Part shown: one piece after another, positions 1-8,497 of the stretch
How the letters are laid out: each line of letters opens with the position of its first letter
Numbering within the stretch: the first letter of the stretch is position 1
Origin: Cupriavidus necator N-1
GTDB lineage: Bacteria; Pseudomonadota; Gammaproteobacteria; Burkholderiales; Burkholderiaceae
Assembly (NCBI RefSeq): GCF_000219215.1
Contig: NC_015726.1
Location: forward strand, 992,001-1,056,000
DNA length: 64,000 nucleotides
Direction: 5' to 3'
Notes under the pieces: generated by a model
Databases searched by the model: none
What the model was told of the DNA's origin: nothing
The model's input: only the letters and a program-made list of their open reading frames with translations
Translations under genes and position numbers: made by a program

Positions 1-902
1 CCGGCATCAACGACCTGCTCTACCCGATGGTGCGCGGGCGCCTGACCCATATCGGCGAGCGCGCCATCCGCGGCGACAGCTTCGAGGACGGGCGCGCGCG
101 CAACCTGGTCGAGCGCGAATTCAACCTGTCCTATACCGATGCGCTGCCCGAGGGCAACCGCGTGATTGCCGGGCGCTGGTCCAACGGCCCGGACGCCGGC
201 GCTTCGGTGGAAGAGGGCATCGCCAAGACGCTAGGCATCCGGCTTGGCGACACGCTGCGCTTTGACGTGGCCGGCCAGGCGGTGCAGGCCCGCGTGACCT
301 CGCTGCGCAAGCTGGACTGGGGCTCGATGCGCGTCAATTTCTTCGTGATCCTGCCGCCGCAGGCGATGCAGGGGCTGCCGGAGACCTACATCACGTCGTT
401 CCACCTGCCGCCCGCCAGCGCGGCGCTGGGCAACCGGCTGATCGCGGCCTTCCCCAACATCACCGTGGTCAATACCGACCTGATCCTGCGCCAGATCCAG
501 GACATCCTGGACCAGGTGATCGCGGCGGTGGAGTTCCTCTTTGTGTTCACGCTGGCCGCCGGCGTGACCGTGCTGTACGCGGCGCTGTCCGGCGCGCGTG
601 ACGAGCGCATGCGCGACGCGGGCCTGCTCAAGGCGCTGGGCGCCTCGGCCGCGCTGGTGCGCGAGACCCAGTACGCCGAGTTCCTGGTGGTGGGCGGCCT
701 GGCCGGATTCCTGGCCAGCCTGGGCGCGATCGCGGTGGGCTGGGGCCTGTCGCAGTTCGTCTTCGATTTCCCGTACCGCTTCAATGCCTGGATCGTGCCG
801 GTGGGCGTGGTTTCTGGCATGCTGTGCGCTTTTGCCGGCGGCTGGCTGGGCCTGCGCGAAGTGCTGCGCCAGCCCGCGCTGGCGACTTTGCGTGATGCCT
901 GA
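1..902 (+). CDS. FtsX-family ABC transporter permease (C-terminal part)
   Basis: The reading frame is open from the left edge (in-frame codons from base 3), so only about 300 C-terminal residues are present. The N-terminal part is a soluble periplasmic-type domain (GDTLRFDVAG, LDWGSMRVNFFVILPP). It is followed by three hydrophobic helices with the FtsX/MacB core pattern (RDAGLLKALGAS...). This fits the large YbbP-type permeases that work with an ATPase such as YbbA, which would lie outside the window. Substrate unknown; lipid or lipoprotein export is typical of the family. It ends immediately before the globin gene. Confidence 0.85.
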   Translation, partial: GINDLLYPMVRGRLTHIGERAIRGDSFEDGRARNLVEREFNLSYTDALPEGNRVIAGRWSNGPDAGASVEEGIAKTLGIRLGDTLRFDVAGQAVQARVTSLRKLDWGSMRVNFFVILPPQAMQGLPETYITSFHLPPASAALGNRLIAAFPNITVVNTDLILRQIQDILDQVIAAVEFLFVFTLAAGVTVLYAALSGARDERMRDAGLLKALGASAALVRETQYAEFLVVGGLAGFLASLGAIAVGWGLSQFVFDFPYRFNAWIVPVGVVSGMLCAFAGGWLGLREVLRQPALATLRDA

Positions 903-926
903 GTGGCTACGCTGTTTGAGTGTGTG

Positions 927-1343
927 ATGAGTACTGAATCCAACGACAAGCCCGGCACGGCCGAGGTGACTGCATTTGAACTGGTGGGCGGCGAAGCGCG
1001 CGTGCGCGAGCTGGTCGACCGCTTCTACGACCTGATGGACCTGGAGACCCAGTTCGCCGGGCTGCGCGCGCTGCACCCGCCCTCGCTGGAGGGCTCGCGC
1101 GACAAGCTGTTCTGGTTCCTGTGCGGCTGGCTGGGCGGCCCCAACCACTTTATCGAGCGCTTCGGCCATCCGCGCCTGCGCGCGCGCCATATGCCGTTCG
1201 AGATCGGCGTGAGCGAGCGCGACCAGTGGATGCGCTGCATGGCGCTGGCGATGCAGGATATCGGCCTGTCTGAAGACCTGCAGCTGCGCCTGATGCAGGC
1301 CTTCTTCCAGACCGCCGACTGGATGCGCAACGTGGCGCGCTGA
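927..1343 (+). CDS. Truncated hemoglobin, group II-like
   Basis: A 138-residue globin, the usual size for 2-on-2 truncated hemoglobins. It shows the group II pattern: FWFLCGWLGGP in the E/F region, then FGHPRLRARHMPFEIG, which carries the likely proximal heme His (FGHP or RARH), and a final helix with W (RDQWMRC). The family binds O2 or NO and is linked to NO detoxification or redox protection. The frame opens at a GTG at 903, but the ATG at 927 (MSTESND) is the more natural start. The gene follows the permease closely and a DUF924 gene follows 43 bp downstream. Confidence 0.85.
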   Translation: MSTESNDKPGTAEVTAFELVGGEARVRELVDRFYDLMDLETQFAGLRALHPPSLEGSRDKLFWFLCGWLGGPNHFIERFGHPRLRARHMPFEIGVSERDQWMRCMALAMQDIGLSEDLQLRLMQAFFQTADWMRNVAR

Positions 1344-1386
1344 GGCGCCGCTGCTCCTTTCCTTCCACCGAAAGGTTTTCCAGCCC

Positions 1387-1983
1387 ATGACAGACCAACT
1401 GCCTGAAGACGCCCTGCGCTTGCTCGATTTCTGGTTCGGACAGCCCGGTTCCGCCGCCTGGAATACCGAGCGCCCGCAATGGTTCACCAAGTCGGACACC
1501 TTCGATGCGCAGATCCGCACGAACTTCCTGTCCGACTGGCAGGTCGCCTGCGACGGGGCCCCGGACGACTGGTCGGTCACGCCCGAAGGCGCCTGCGCGC
1601 GCGTGGTGCTGCTGGACCAGTTCCCGCGCAACATGTTCCGCAACGATCCGTGCAGCTTTGGCAGCGATGCGCTGGCGCTGGCACTGGCCAGGCGCATCGT
1701 CGCCACCGGCATGGACCGCAAGCTGCCGACGGACTACCACCGCATGTTCTGCTACATGCCGTTCGAGCATTCCGAGGCGCTGGAGGACCAGGATGAGGCG
1801 GTGCGCCTGATGACGCAGCTGCGCGAGGCCAGCGGCGGGGTGGTGGATGTGGTGGAGTGGGCCGGGAAGCACCGCGCGATCATCGCGCGCTTTGGCCGCT
1901 TCCCGCACCGCAATGCGGTGCTGGGCAGGCAGAGCACTGAGCAGGAACTGGCGTTCCTGCGGCAGCCGGGCTCGTCGTTCTGA
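1387..1983 (+). CDS. DUF924 family protein
   Basis: 198 residues with the DUF924 hallmarks: an N-terminal LDFWFG motif, a W.T....FD core, LLDQFPRNMFR in the middle, and YMPFEHSE later. The family is alpha-helical (TPR-like) and of unknown biochemical function. A likely ribosome site (AAAGG) lies 5' of the ATG. It is convergent with the LOG gene, with only 24 bp between the stop codons. Confidence 0.85.
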   Translation: MTDQLPEDALRLLDFWFGQPGSAAWNTERPQWFTKSDTFDAQIRTNFLSDWQVACDGAPDDWSVTPEGACARVVLLDQFPRNMFRNDPCSFGSDALALALARRIVATGMDRKLPTDYHRMFCYMPFEHSEALEDQDEAVRLMTQLREASGGVVDVVEWAGKHRAIIARFGRFPHRNAVLGRQSTEQELAFLRQPGSSF

Positions 1984-2007
1984 ACCAGGCCGGCAGCAGG
2001 GGCGCGC

Positions 2008-2592
2008 TCAGGTCTTGTCGCGCGCCTCTTGCCACTTGTCGACGCGCACGCGCGGCGCGGCCGCCAACTGGCCGAGCAGGCCGGCGGGCGTGTCTGCCAC
2101 ATGCAGCAGGTCGGCATGCACCTGCTTCATGAAGCCTTCCTGCACCGCGTGCGCAAGGAAACCCAGCAGGCCGTCGTAGAACCCGGCGACATTCAGCAGG
2201 CCCACCGGCTTGTCGTGGTAGCCCAGCTGCAGCCAGGTGAAAGTCTCGAACAGCTCTTCGAAGGTGCCCACGCCGCCCGGCATGGCGATAAAGGCATCGG
2301 CACGGTCGGCCATCATCTGCTTGCGCTCGTGCATGTTGCGCACCACGTGCAGCTCGGTCAGGCCGCGGTGGCCGACTTCCTTCTGCATCAGCGCGTCGGG
2401 GATGATGCCGATGGCGCTGCCGCCGTGTTCCATCACGGCGTCGGCGACGATGCCCATCAGGCCCACCTTGCCGCCGCCGTACACCAGCGCCAGGCCGCTT
2501 TCGGCCAGGGTGCGGCCGAGCATGCGCGCGCCTTCGGCGTATTCAGGACGGTTGCCGGGGCTGGACCCGCAATACACGCAGACAGATTTCAC
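2008..2592 (-). CDS. LOG family protein (TIGR00730), probable nucleoside 5'-monophosphate phosphoribohydrolase
   Basis: 194 residues starting KSVCVYCGSSPG, with GGGKVGLMG and the family-defining PGGVGTFEELFE motif that carries catalytic residues. LOG enzymes release the base from cytokinin- or purine-type nucleoside monophosphates. The start is a GTG at 2592 that overlaps the stop of the upstream TetR gene (GTGA, 4 bp), so the two genes are translationally coupled. The frame stays open further upstream, but that part is a shadow of the TetR gene. Confidence 0.88.
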   Translation of the reverse strand: MKSVCVYCGSSPGNRPEYAEGARMLGRTLAESGLALVYGGGKVGLMGIVADAVMEHGGSAIGIIPDALMQKEVGHRGLTELHVVRNMHERKQMMADRADAFIAMPGGVGTFEELFETFTWLQLGYHDKPVGLLNVAGFYDGLLGFLAHAVQEGFMKQVHADLLHVADTPAGLLGQLAAAPRVRVDKWQEARDKT

Positions 2593-3290
2593 TTTGCTTC
2601 CTTTGCCGCGTCGGCTGCGGCCTTGGCTGCCGCGTAGTCGCGCGCCAGCTGGTCGAATGCATCCCGGGCCCGGCCGCGCAGGTAGGGCGCCAGGATCGAG
2701 AAGATGTGGTAGCTCGATCCGTGCAGGTAACCGCGGATCTGCTCGGGGTCGTTGTACTGGCGCGGATGCTGCACGAACTGGAACGACAGCCAGTAGGTGG
2801 CGATCACCACCATGTTGGTGCAGATGGCCTCGACCTGATCGGGCGTGGCTTCCATCTCGCCGTCTTCGATGAACTGCCGGCAGATCTCGTGCGCAAAGCG
2901 CTTCTTCTGCTCGACGATGCGCTTGAAGTTGGTCTCCAGCATCCGGTTGCGCGCCAGCAGGTCGTTGATGTCGCGGTACAGGAAGCGGTAGTTCCACAGG
3001 AACTCGGACATGTACTGCAGGTAGCCCCAGCTTTCGTCCAGCGTGGCCTTGTGGTCGTCCGGCATCTTCAGGCGCCGCTCCATCTCCTGCTCGAAGCGCA
3101 CGAAGATGGAGTTGATGATGTCGTCCTTGTTGCGGAAGTGGTAGTAGAGATTGCCGGGGCTGATCTCCATGGCTTCCGCAATCGTCGTGGTGGTGACGTT
3201 GGGTTCGCCGACTTCGTTGAACAGGCGCAGCGAGACGTCGAGGATGCGGTCCCTGGTGCGGCGGGGGCCGGTTTGCGGTTTCGGTTCCAT
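2589..3290 (-). CDS. TetR/AcrR family transcriptional regulator
   Basis: 233 residues. The N-terminus is a TetR helix-turn-helix: RDRILDVSLRLFNEVG, TTTTIAEAMEISPGNLYYHF, then RNKDDIINSIF. The remainder is a helical ligand domain rich in aromatics (WGYLQYMSEFLWNYRF) and a charged alanine-rich tail. It is coupled by a 4-bp overlap to the LOG-family gene. The 103 bp upstream contain no repeat I can call as its operator. Ligand and targets are unknown. Confidence 0.88.
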   Translation of the reverse strand: MEPKPQTGPRRTRDRILDVSLRLFNEVGEPNVTTTTIAEAMEISPGNLYYHFRNKDDIINSIFVRFEQEMERRLKMPDDHKATLDESWGYLQYMSEFLWNYRFLYRDINDLLARNRMLETNFKRIVEQKKRFAHEICRQFIEDGEMEATPDQVEAICTNMVVIATYWLSFQFVQHPRQYNDPEQIRGYLHGSSYHIFSILAPYLRGRARDAFDQLARDYAAAKAAADAAKEAK

Positions 3291-3393
3291 GGGCGTCCGG
3301 GCGATCGGTGCGATCGGTAAGTCGGGGGGGCAGGGTAGCGATTATAAGCAATCGGCCCGGCCACCCCGTCCGGCATCCCCGGCGAGTGACGGA

Positions 3394-3879
3394 TCAGCCC
3401 GCCAGCGTCCGCACCCAGTGCACCACGTGCGGCCCGGCGATGGCGGCCCAGGTGCCACCGCACAGCACCAGCGCCAGCATCACCGCGGCGCTGCCGAAAT
3501 CCTTGGCGCGCTTGGACAGGTTGTGCCGCTCCAGCGAAATGCGGTCGATCGCCGCCTCGACGCTGGAGTTGAGCAGCTCCACGATCAGCACCACCAGCAG
3601 CGTGGCCAGCAGCAGGATGCGCTCGACCACCCCCACCGGCAGCAGGAACGCCCACGGCGCCAGGATTGCCACCAGCGTCAGCTCCTGGCGGAATGCGCTT
3701 TCCTCGAGCACCGCATAGCGCAGGCCCGACAGCGAATTGATGGCCGCATGCCAGGCGCGCGTCAGGCCGCGATTGCCCTTGTGGGGATTCTGCTCGATCG
3801 AATACTCAGCGCTCTGGACTGCCTGCGGCGGCCTCTGTAGAGGCGGGTCGGACGGCAGTTCCGGATGGGGTTTGGACAT
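3394..3879 (-). CDS. dgkA: Diacylglycerol kinase (DgkA type)
   Basis: 161 residues, longer than the roughly 120 of E. coli DgkA because of a proline-rich N-terminal extension of about 40. Core motifs are present: EESAFRQE near the first helix and ELLNSSVEAAIDRIS followed by KRAKDFGSAAV at the active site, with three hydrophobic segments. It phosphorylates diacylglycerol to phosphatidic acid in the inner membrane. The chosen start (ATG at 3879) lies inside the 3' end of the glycosyltransferase gene, a 74-bp overlap. Together with the two upstream genes it could recycle diacylglycerol made by phospholipid breakdown. Confidence 0.9.
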   Translation of the reverse strand: MSKPHPELPSDPPLQRPPQAVQSAEYSIEQNPHKGNRGLTRAWHAAINSLSGLRYAVLEESAFRQELTLVAILAPWAFLLPVGVVERILLLATLLVVLIVELLNSSVEAAIDRISLERHNLSKRAKDFGSAAVMLALVLCGGTWAAIAGPHVVHWVRTLAG

Positions 3880-4927
3880 GGTTTTGCGGGGCGGATTGGG
3901 CCGCTGCGCTGTCCCGGCCTGGATTGCCGGGAGCGAACGGCCGAAGATGGGCCAGGAACTGCTCGGAGGCGGCGCGCCAGGAGAACCGCTCGGCGTGGGC
4001 ACGGGCCGTGGCGCGGTCGATGCGCAGCGCTTCCAGGCAGGCTTCGCGCAGGTCTTCGTGCATCACGCCGGCGGGGCTGTCGCCCAGCACATCGATCGGG
4101 CCGGTGACCGGATAGGCGGCCACGGGCAGCCCGCTGGCCAGCGCTTCCAGCAGCACCAGCCCGAAGGTGTCGGTGCGGCTCGGGAACACGAACACATCAG
4201 CCGAAGCATACACCCGGGCCAGTTCGGGCTGGCTCAGCACGCCCAGGTAGTTGGCGCCCGGATAGCGCGCGCGCAGCCCCGACAGCGCCGGGCCGTCGCC
4301 GACCACCCACTTGGAGCCGGGCAGGTCCAGCGCCAGGAAGGCCTCGACGTTCTTTTCCACCGCCACGCGGCCCACGTAGAGGAAGATCGGGTGGGCGGTG
4401 TTGAGCACATTGGGACGCTGCAGCGTGAACACGTCCAGGTCCACGCCGCGCGTCCACAGCACGGCGTTGGTGATGCCATAGTGCCGCAGGTCGTCCAGCA
4501 CCACCGGGGTGGGCGCCATCACTGCCCGGGCCGGGCCGTGGAACCAGCGCAGGAAGCGGTACGTCCATGCCAGCGGGATGCCGAAGCGTGCCTGCACATA
4601 TTCCGGAAAGCGCGTGTGGTAGGCCGTGGTGAAGGGCAGCCGGCGGCGGATCGCGTGGCGCCGCGCGGCCAGGCCCAGCGGCCCTTCGGTGGCGATATGC
4701 AGGGCGTCCGGAGCGAAGGCTTCGATGCGGCGCTGCACGCGCGCCGCCGGCAACAGCGACAGGCGGATCTCGGGGTAGGTCGGGCACGGCACGGTGCGGA
4801 ATTCCAGCGGCGTGATCATGTCGACCGTGTGGCCCATGGCCTCCAGTTCGCGGCGGGTGGACTTGAGCGTGCGCACCACGCCGTTGACCTGCGGTTCCCA
4901 GGCATCGGTGACGATCAGGATCTTCAT
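3806..4927 (-). CDS. GT4-type glycosyltransferase, probable glycolipid synthase
   Basis: 373 residues with a GT-B fold. The N-terminus KILIVTDAWEPQVNGVVRTL is typical of MgtA-like glycosyltransferases, and the donor-site region is FPSRTDTFGLVLLEALASG. Related enzymes glycosylate diacylglycerol or phosphatidylinositol lipids. The last 50 or so residues are Ala/Pro/Ser-rich and overlap dgkA. The start is taken at 4927 (MKILIV); an upstream in-frame ATG at 4957 adds ten less conserved residues. It lies between the phosphoesterase and dgkA on the same strand, which suggests a lipid pathway; the acceptor is inferred. Confidence 0.85.
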   Translation of the reverse strand: MKILIVTDAWEPQVNGVVRTLKSTRRELEAMGHTVDMITPLEFRTVPCPTYPEIRLSLLPAARVQRRIEAFAPDALHIATEGPLGLAARRHAIRRRLPFTTAYHTRFPEYVQARFGIPLAWTYRFLRWFHGPARAVMAPTPVVLDDLRHYGITNAVLWTRGVDLDVFTLQRPNVLNTAHPIFLYVGRVAVEKNVEAFLALDLPGSKWVVGDGPALSGLRARYPGANYLGVLSQPELARVYASADVFVFPSRTDTFGLVLLEALASGLPVAAYPVTGPIDVLGDSPAGVMHEDLREACLEALRIDRATARAHAERFSWRAASEQFLAHLRPFAPGNPGRDSAAAQSAPQNHVQTPSGTAVRPASTEAAAGSPER

Positions 4928-4988
4928 GCAGCCTCCTCGGGCGCGGTGGAAGGGCAATGCGGATGGGGCAAAGGGTGGCAGGCCGGAA

Positions 4989-5966
4989 TCAGCCCGCCAC
5001 AGCGGCGCGGCGACGGCGGCGCGTGGCCGGGGCCGGCGCGTCCAGCAGCGTGGTCCAGTAGACGATCTTCAGCTCGCCTTCGATGGTCTCGACGAGCGCC
5101 GACAGGCTTTCGACCCAGTCGCCGTCGTTGCAGTAGAGCTGACCGTTGACCTCGCGGATCTCGGCCTTGTGGATATGGCCGCAGACCACGCCGTCGCAGC
5201 CGCGGCGGCGCGCTTCATCGACCATCGCGCTCTCGAAGGCGCCGATGTAGTTGACCGCGTTCTTGACCTGGTGCTTGAGGAACTGCGACAGCGACCAGTA
5301 CGGGAAGCCCAGGCGCGCGCGCAGCCGGTTGAAGTGGCGGTTCAACGCCAGGATCACCGTGTACAGCGAATCGCCCAGGTAGGCCAGCCAGCGCGCGTGC
5401 TGCACCACGCCGTCGAACAGGTCGCCGTGCACCACCCACAGCCGGCGCCCGGTGGCGGTGACGTGCACCGCTTCTTCGCGCACGGTGATGTCGCCGAAGG
5501 CCATGCCGTCGAACTGGCGCGCGGCCTCGTCGTGGTTGCCGGGCACGTAGATCACTTCAGTGCCCTTGCGCGCCTTGCGCAGCAGCTTCTGCACCACGTC
5601 GTTGTGGCTTTGCGGCCAGTACCAGCCGCGGCGCAGCTGCCAGCCGTCGATGATGTCGCCGACCAGGTAGAGCTGCTCGGACTCGTTGTGCTTGAGGAAG
5701 TCCAGCAGGTAGTTGGCCTGGCATCCGGGCGTGCCCAAGTGGATGTCCGACAGCCAGATGGCGCGGTAGCGCTGGATCGGGTGCGGCTCGGGCGGGTAGG
5801 TCTGCTGCTGTTCGCGCTGGGGCGCCAGCGCGGCGGCATCGAGGGCCGGCGCCATAAAGGCGGTCAGCGGCGCGGCGCTGCCGCTCTCAGGGCTGCGGCG
5901 CAGCCATTGCGTCAGTTGCGCGGTCTTCGACAGATACCCGCGGGCAGATCGGATTGCTTGCACCAT
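4989..5966 (-). CDS. Calcineurin-like metallophosphoesterase (COG2908; LpxH/PlcP-like)
   Basis: 325 residues. After an extension of about 65 residues come all the dimetal phosphoesterase motifs: SDIHLG, GDIIDGW, PGNHD, HGDLFD and CGHIHKAE. COG2908 includes UDP-2,3-diacylglucosamine hydrolase (LpxH) and the PlcP phospholipase C-like enzymes used for lipid remodelling under phosphate starvation. This protein is longer than classical LpxH (about 240), and its neighbours are a glycosyltransferase and dgkA rather than lipid A genes. I therefore favour the PlcP role. A PHO-box-like array lies 44-83 bp upstream of the start. Confidence 0.82.
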   Translation of the reverse strand: MVQAIRSARGYLSKTAQLTQWLRRSPESGSAAPLTAFMAPALDAAALAPQREQQQTYPPEPHPIQRYRAIWLSDIHLGTPGCQANYLLDFLKHNESEQLYLVGDIIDGWQLRRGWYWPQSHNDVVQKLLRKARKGTEVIYVPGNHDEAARQFDGMAFGDITVREEAVHVTATGRRLWVVHGDLFDGVVQHARWLAYLGDSLYTVILALNRHFNRLRARLGFPYWSLSQFLKHQVKNAVNYIGAFESAMVDEARRRGCDGVVCGHIHKAEIREVNGQLYCNDGDWVESLSALVETIEGELKIVYWTTLLDAPAPATRRRRRAAVAG

Positions 5967-6009
5967 GGCAGTCCCGGTTGCGGCGATGGCTGCATTCAGC
6001 CAGCCTGCG

Positions 6010-6049
6010 ATGACGGTGCCGTGACGGAAACATGACTGACATATGAATC
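6010..6049 (-). promoter_or_regulatory. PHO-box-like direct repeat array (PhoB binding)
   Basis: Read on the plus strand, four 7-mers recur at exact 11-bp intervals: ATGACGG (6010-6016), GTGACGG (6021-6027), ATGACTG (6032-6038) and the weaker ATGAATC (6043-6049). The complement of the PHO-box half-site CTGTCAT/C is A/GTGACAG, so the first three each differ at one position. Orientation is toward the minus-strand phosphoesterase at 5966. A poor -10-like CTGAAT lies about 10 bp after the array, as expected for an activator-dependent promoter. Confidence 0.7.
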
Positions 6050-6079
6050 GTGGCGGAAGTGGAACAGCCCGGGCTAGTG

Positions 6080-7060
6080 TCAGTGCCCGCGGGCGGACAG
6101 CTCTGCGAGGGCGTCGAGTACCGCACGCACGGCCGCGGGATGGCGCAGCAGCGTGACGTGGCCAATGCCGGCCAGCGGGATATGCCCGGCGCCATCGAGC
6201 CAGCCGGTGCAGGGCGGCCCGGCGATCGAGTCATGCCAGCTGAAGATCGAGATCATGCGCGCGCGGCGGCGCGGGGTTTCCGCGGCGGCGAGCGCGCGCA
6301 GCCAGGCGCTGCCGCAACGCATCTGGCGCGCATTGGGGCCGCCGCCAAAGCGCGCCAGCGCGCTGCCGTGGTGGGGGCTGCCCAGCGTCACCACGCCGGC
6401 GCAGACGTCTTCGTCGCCCGCCAGCTGCAGCGCGGCGCGCGCGGCCAGGCCGCCCATGCTGTGGCAGACCAGCAGCGGCGGGCGCCCGGCTTCGGCTGTG
6501 ATGCGCCGCATGGCGGCCAGCAGCGCGCGTGCGTAGTCGTCGATATCGCCGAACACCGGCTTGAGCTCGATCCCTTCGCAGCGGTAGCCGGCGGCGGCCA
6601 GCGCCGGCTGCATGTCGAGCCAGATGGCCTGCCCGCAGGCGTAGCCATGCACCAGCAGCACCGGCGGGGCGTCGCGGCCAGGCAGGGCGTCAAGCGGTGC
6701 GGCAAAGGGCGCGTGCGCGCGGAATGGCTGCAGCCAGTCGAACATGCGCAGGACGGCCACGCACTCGGCCGCAAAGCAGCGCAACGCCTCAGGCAGGCGC
6801 AGCGGCCGGCGCGTGGCGGCGAGTTCAACCGGTGGTGCGGGCGGGTGATTGCCGCGCCCGACCCACAGACCGCGCCCGCTCAGGGCGAAAGCGAAGGCAA
6901 TGCCGCAGGCGAAGCTGCCGAGGATGGCCGCCACGCCGGCGGCGACCGCGCCGGGCCATGGCCAGCCGCCCAGCCGCACCAGCCCGGCGGCGATGCCCAG
7001 CGCGGCGGCTGCCTGCAAGGTCACCGCAAGGCGGCGGATGCCGGCAGCCGACAGGCTCAT
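6080..7060 (-). CDS. Alpha/beta-hydrolase, lipase/PGAP1-like
   Basis: 326 residues. An N-terminal membrane region (about residues 1-60, two hydrophobic stretches) precedes an alpha/beta-hydrolase domain. That domain has the oxyanion segment LLVHGYACG, the nucleophile elbow VCHSMGGLAAR and a downstream VVTLGSPHHG typical of lipases. A late His in GIGHVTLL completes the likely triad. The ATG at 7060 overlaps the stop of the RDD gene (ATGA), showing coupling. Substrate unknown; probably a membrane-anchored esterase or lipase. Confidence 0.8.
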   Translation of the reverse strand: MSLSAAGIRRLAVTLQAAAALGIAAGLVRLGGWPWPGAVAAGVAAILGSFACGIAFAFALSGRGLWVGRGNHPPAPPVELAATRRPLRLPEALRCFAAECVAVLRMFDWLQPFRAHAPFAAPLDALPGRDAPPVLLVHGYACGQAIWLDMQPALAAAGYRCEGIELKPVFGDIDDYARALLAAMRRITAEAGRPPLLVCHSMGGLAARAALQLAGDEDVCAGVVTLGSPHHGSALARFGGGPNARQMRCGSAWLRALAAAETPRRRARMISIFSWHDSIAGPPCTGWLDGAGHIPLAGIGHVTLLRHPAAVRAVLDALAELSARGH

Positions 7061-7593
7061 GGCTTGGGCGGGCGCAGGTCGGTCAGCCGCGTGCCGGCCA
7101 GGCGGTCGTGCAGGAACTGGCGGCGCGGATCCAGCCACGCCAGCAGGACCCAGACCAGCAGGCCGGCGCACAGCACCCCTACGAACGGCCCCTTGACCAG
7201 CCCCAGCAGATGGCCGACCGCCGCCGATGGCGGCAGCCACAGCCATGCCAGCACGTAGCGCAGCGCCGCCTGTGGCCAGCGCGGCGGCACGCCGGCAGCG
7301 TTTTCGACGCGCATGCGCCAGGTCTGCATGGCCAGGGTCTGGCCGTTGCGTTGCCAGAACCAGGTGAAATACAGGCCCATCACCAGGAAGCTCCACACCT
7401 GGATCACGAGCGGCCCGTCCACGCCAAGCTTCTGCAGCAGCGGCCGCACCAGCAGGTAGGCCGCGGTCGAGGCGCTCAGCACGCCGAACAGCAGCACGCC
7501 TTCATAGAGCATGCAGGCGATGCGGCGGCGCAAGGGCGGGGCGGCGGGGCGGGCGGCTGCGGCGGGCTTGGGATCGAGGGTGGCAGCGGGCAT
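7057..7593 (-). CDS. RDD family membrane protein
   Basis: 178 residues. RRRIACMLYEGVLLFGV is the first helix with the RDD-type start, a second helix lies near residues 80-100 with TWRMRVENAAG, and LAWLDPRRQFLHDRLAGTRL is the classic RDD C-terminal motif. Family members are small inner-membrane proteins; some act as Na+/H+ antiporters, most are uncharacterised. Followed by a 4-bp-overlapping hydrolase gene. Confidence 0.88.
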   Translation of the reverse strand: MPAATLDPKPAAAARPAAPPLRRRIACMLYEGVLLFGVLSASTAAYLLVRPLLQKLGVDGPLVIQVWSFLVMGLYFTWFWQRNGQTLAMQTWRMRVENAAGVPPRWPQAALRYVLAWLWLPPSAAVGHLLGLVKGPFVGVLCAGLLVWVLLAWLDPRRQFLHDRLAGTRLTDLRPPKP

Positions 7594-7713
7594 GGAAGGC
7601 GAAGAAAGCTGGGCTGGCGCACGGGGGCATGGTGGTGCTGGCGCTGGTCAGTCGGGGCCGGCCTTGCTTCGCTGGCCGGCGTGAGACGGCCATTATGCCA
7701 AATGACTTGGGGA

Positions 7714-8496
7714 TTACTGGCGCATGGTGGGGTCAGAAGCTGCGGCTGCCGCTTCGGTGGCGACCTCGGCTGCGGAGGCGGGTACGCCGAGCGCCGCAGG
7801 CGCCGAGGCGGCCGGGGCCGGGGCGGCGGTCACGGCAGCGGGCGCGGAGGCAGGTTGCGCCTGGGCTTCGCTGGCGGGCTTGCCGGCAGTGTGGCCACTG
7901 TGGCCCGCTGCGGCGCTGGCCGTTTTCGGCTCGCGGTGGAGCTGGCGGCTGGTGTCGCTGGGCAGGCGCTTGCCGCTGGGCAGCGCACTGACAGCGCCAG
8001 GCCGGCGCGGCACGTGATCGGTGGCGGCCAGCTTCTTTTTCTGCTCTTCAGGCAGCTGCTGGTACTTGTCCCAGGCCTCGGCCTTTTTCTCGGCCGGCAG
8101 CGAGCGGGTGATCTGGTAGTTCTCGCGCGCCAGCCGGCGTTGTTGCGGGGTCATCTTGACCCATTCCGACATGCGCGCCTGCAGCCGGGCCTGCTCGGCC
8201 GGGGAGAACTTCGGGTAGCGCTCGGCGATGCGCAGCCATTTGTGGCGGTTCAGCTCCGGCAGGCTGTCCCACAGCGGCTGCAGTGGGGCCAGGATGCGCT
8301 GGTTGACCGGGCTCAGGTCGGCCCAGGCTGGCCGGGCATTGGTTGCCTGCGCGGCGGCAGGCGCTGTCACCGCGGAAGCCCCCTGCGCATGCGCCGCGGG
8401 CGGCAGCAGGCCCCAGCAGGCGGCTGCGCCGGCGCCGGCCAGCAGCGCGGCCAGCCGGCGGCGCAAGGCGTCGGGGTGGAACATTGCACGCGCCAT
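7714..8496 (-). CDS. DUF3106 domain protein, exported
   Basis: 260 residues. The N-terminus (RRRLAALLAGAGAAACWGLLPPAAHAQG) is a signal peptide ending in AHA-Q. The middle (about residues 50-150) holds the DUF3106 helical repeats rich in W, L and R (W..L....Q.IL.PL...W..L). The last 90 residues are low-complexity Ala/Pro/Ser. Function unknown; probably periplasmic. It ends a three-gene unit led by an ECF sigma factor, starting one base after the DUF3619 stop. Confidence 0.82.
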   Translation of the reverse strand: MARAMFHPDALRRRLAALLAGAGAAACWGLLPPAAHAQGASAVTAPAAAQATNARPAWADLSPVNQRILAPLQPLWDSLPELNRHKWLRIAERYPKFSPAEQARLQARMSEWVKMTPQQRRLARENYQITRSLPAEKKAEAWDKYQQLPEEQKKKLAATDHVPRRPGAVSALPSGKRLPSDTSRQLHREPKTASAAAGHSGHTAGKPASEAQAQPASAPAAVTAAPAPAASAPAALGVPASAAEVATEAAAAASDPTMRQ

Positions 8497-8497
8497 G

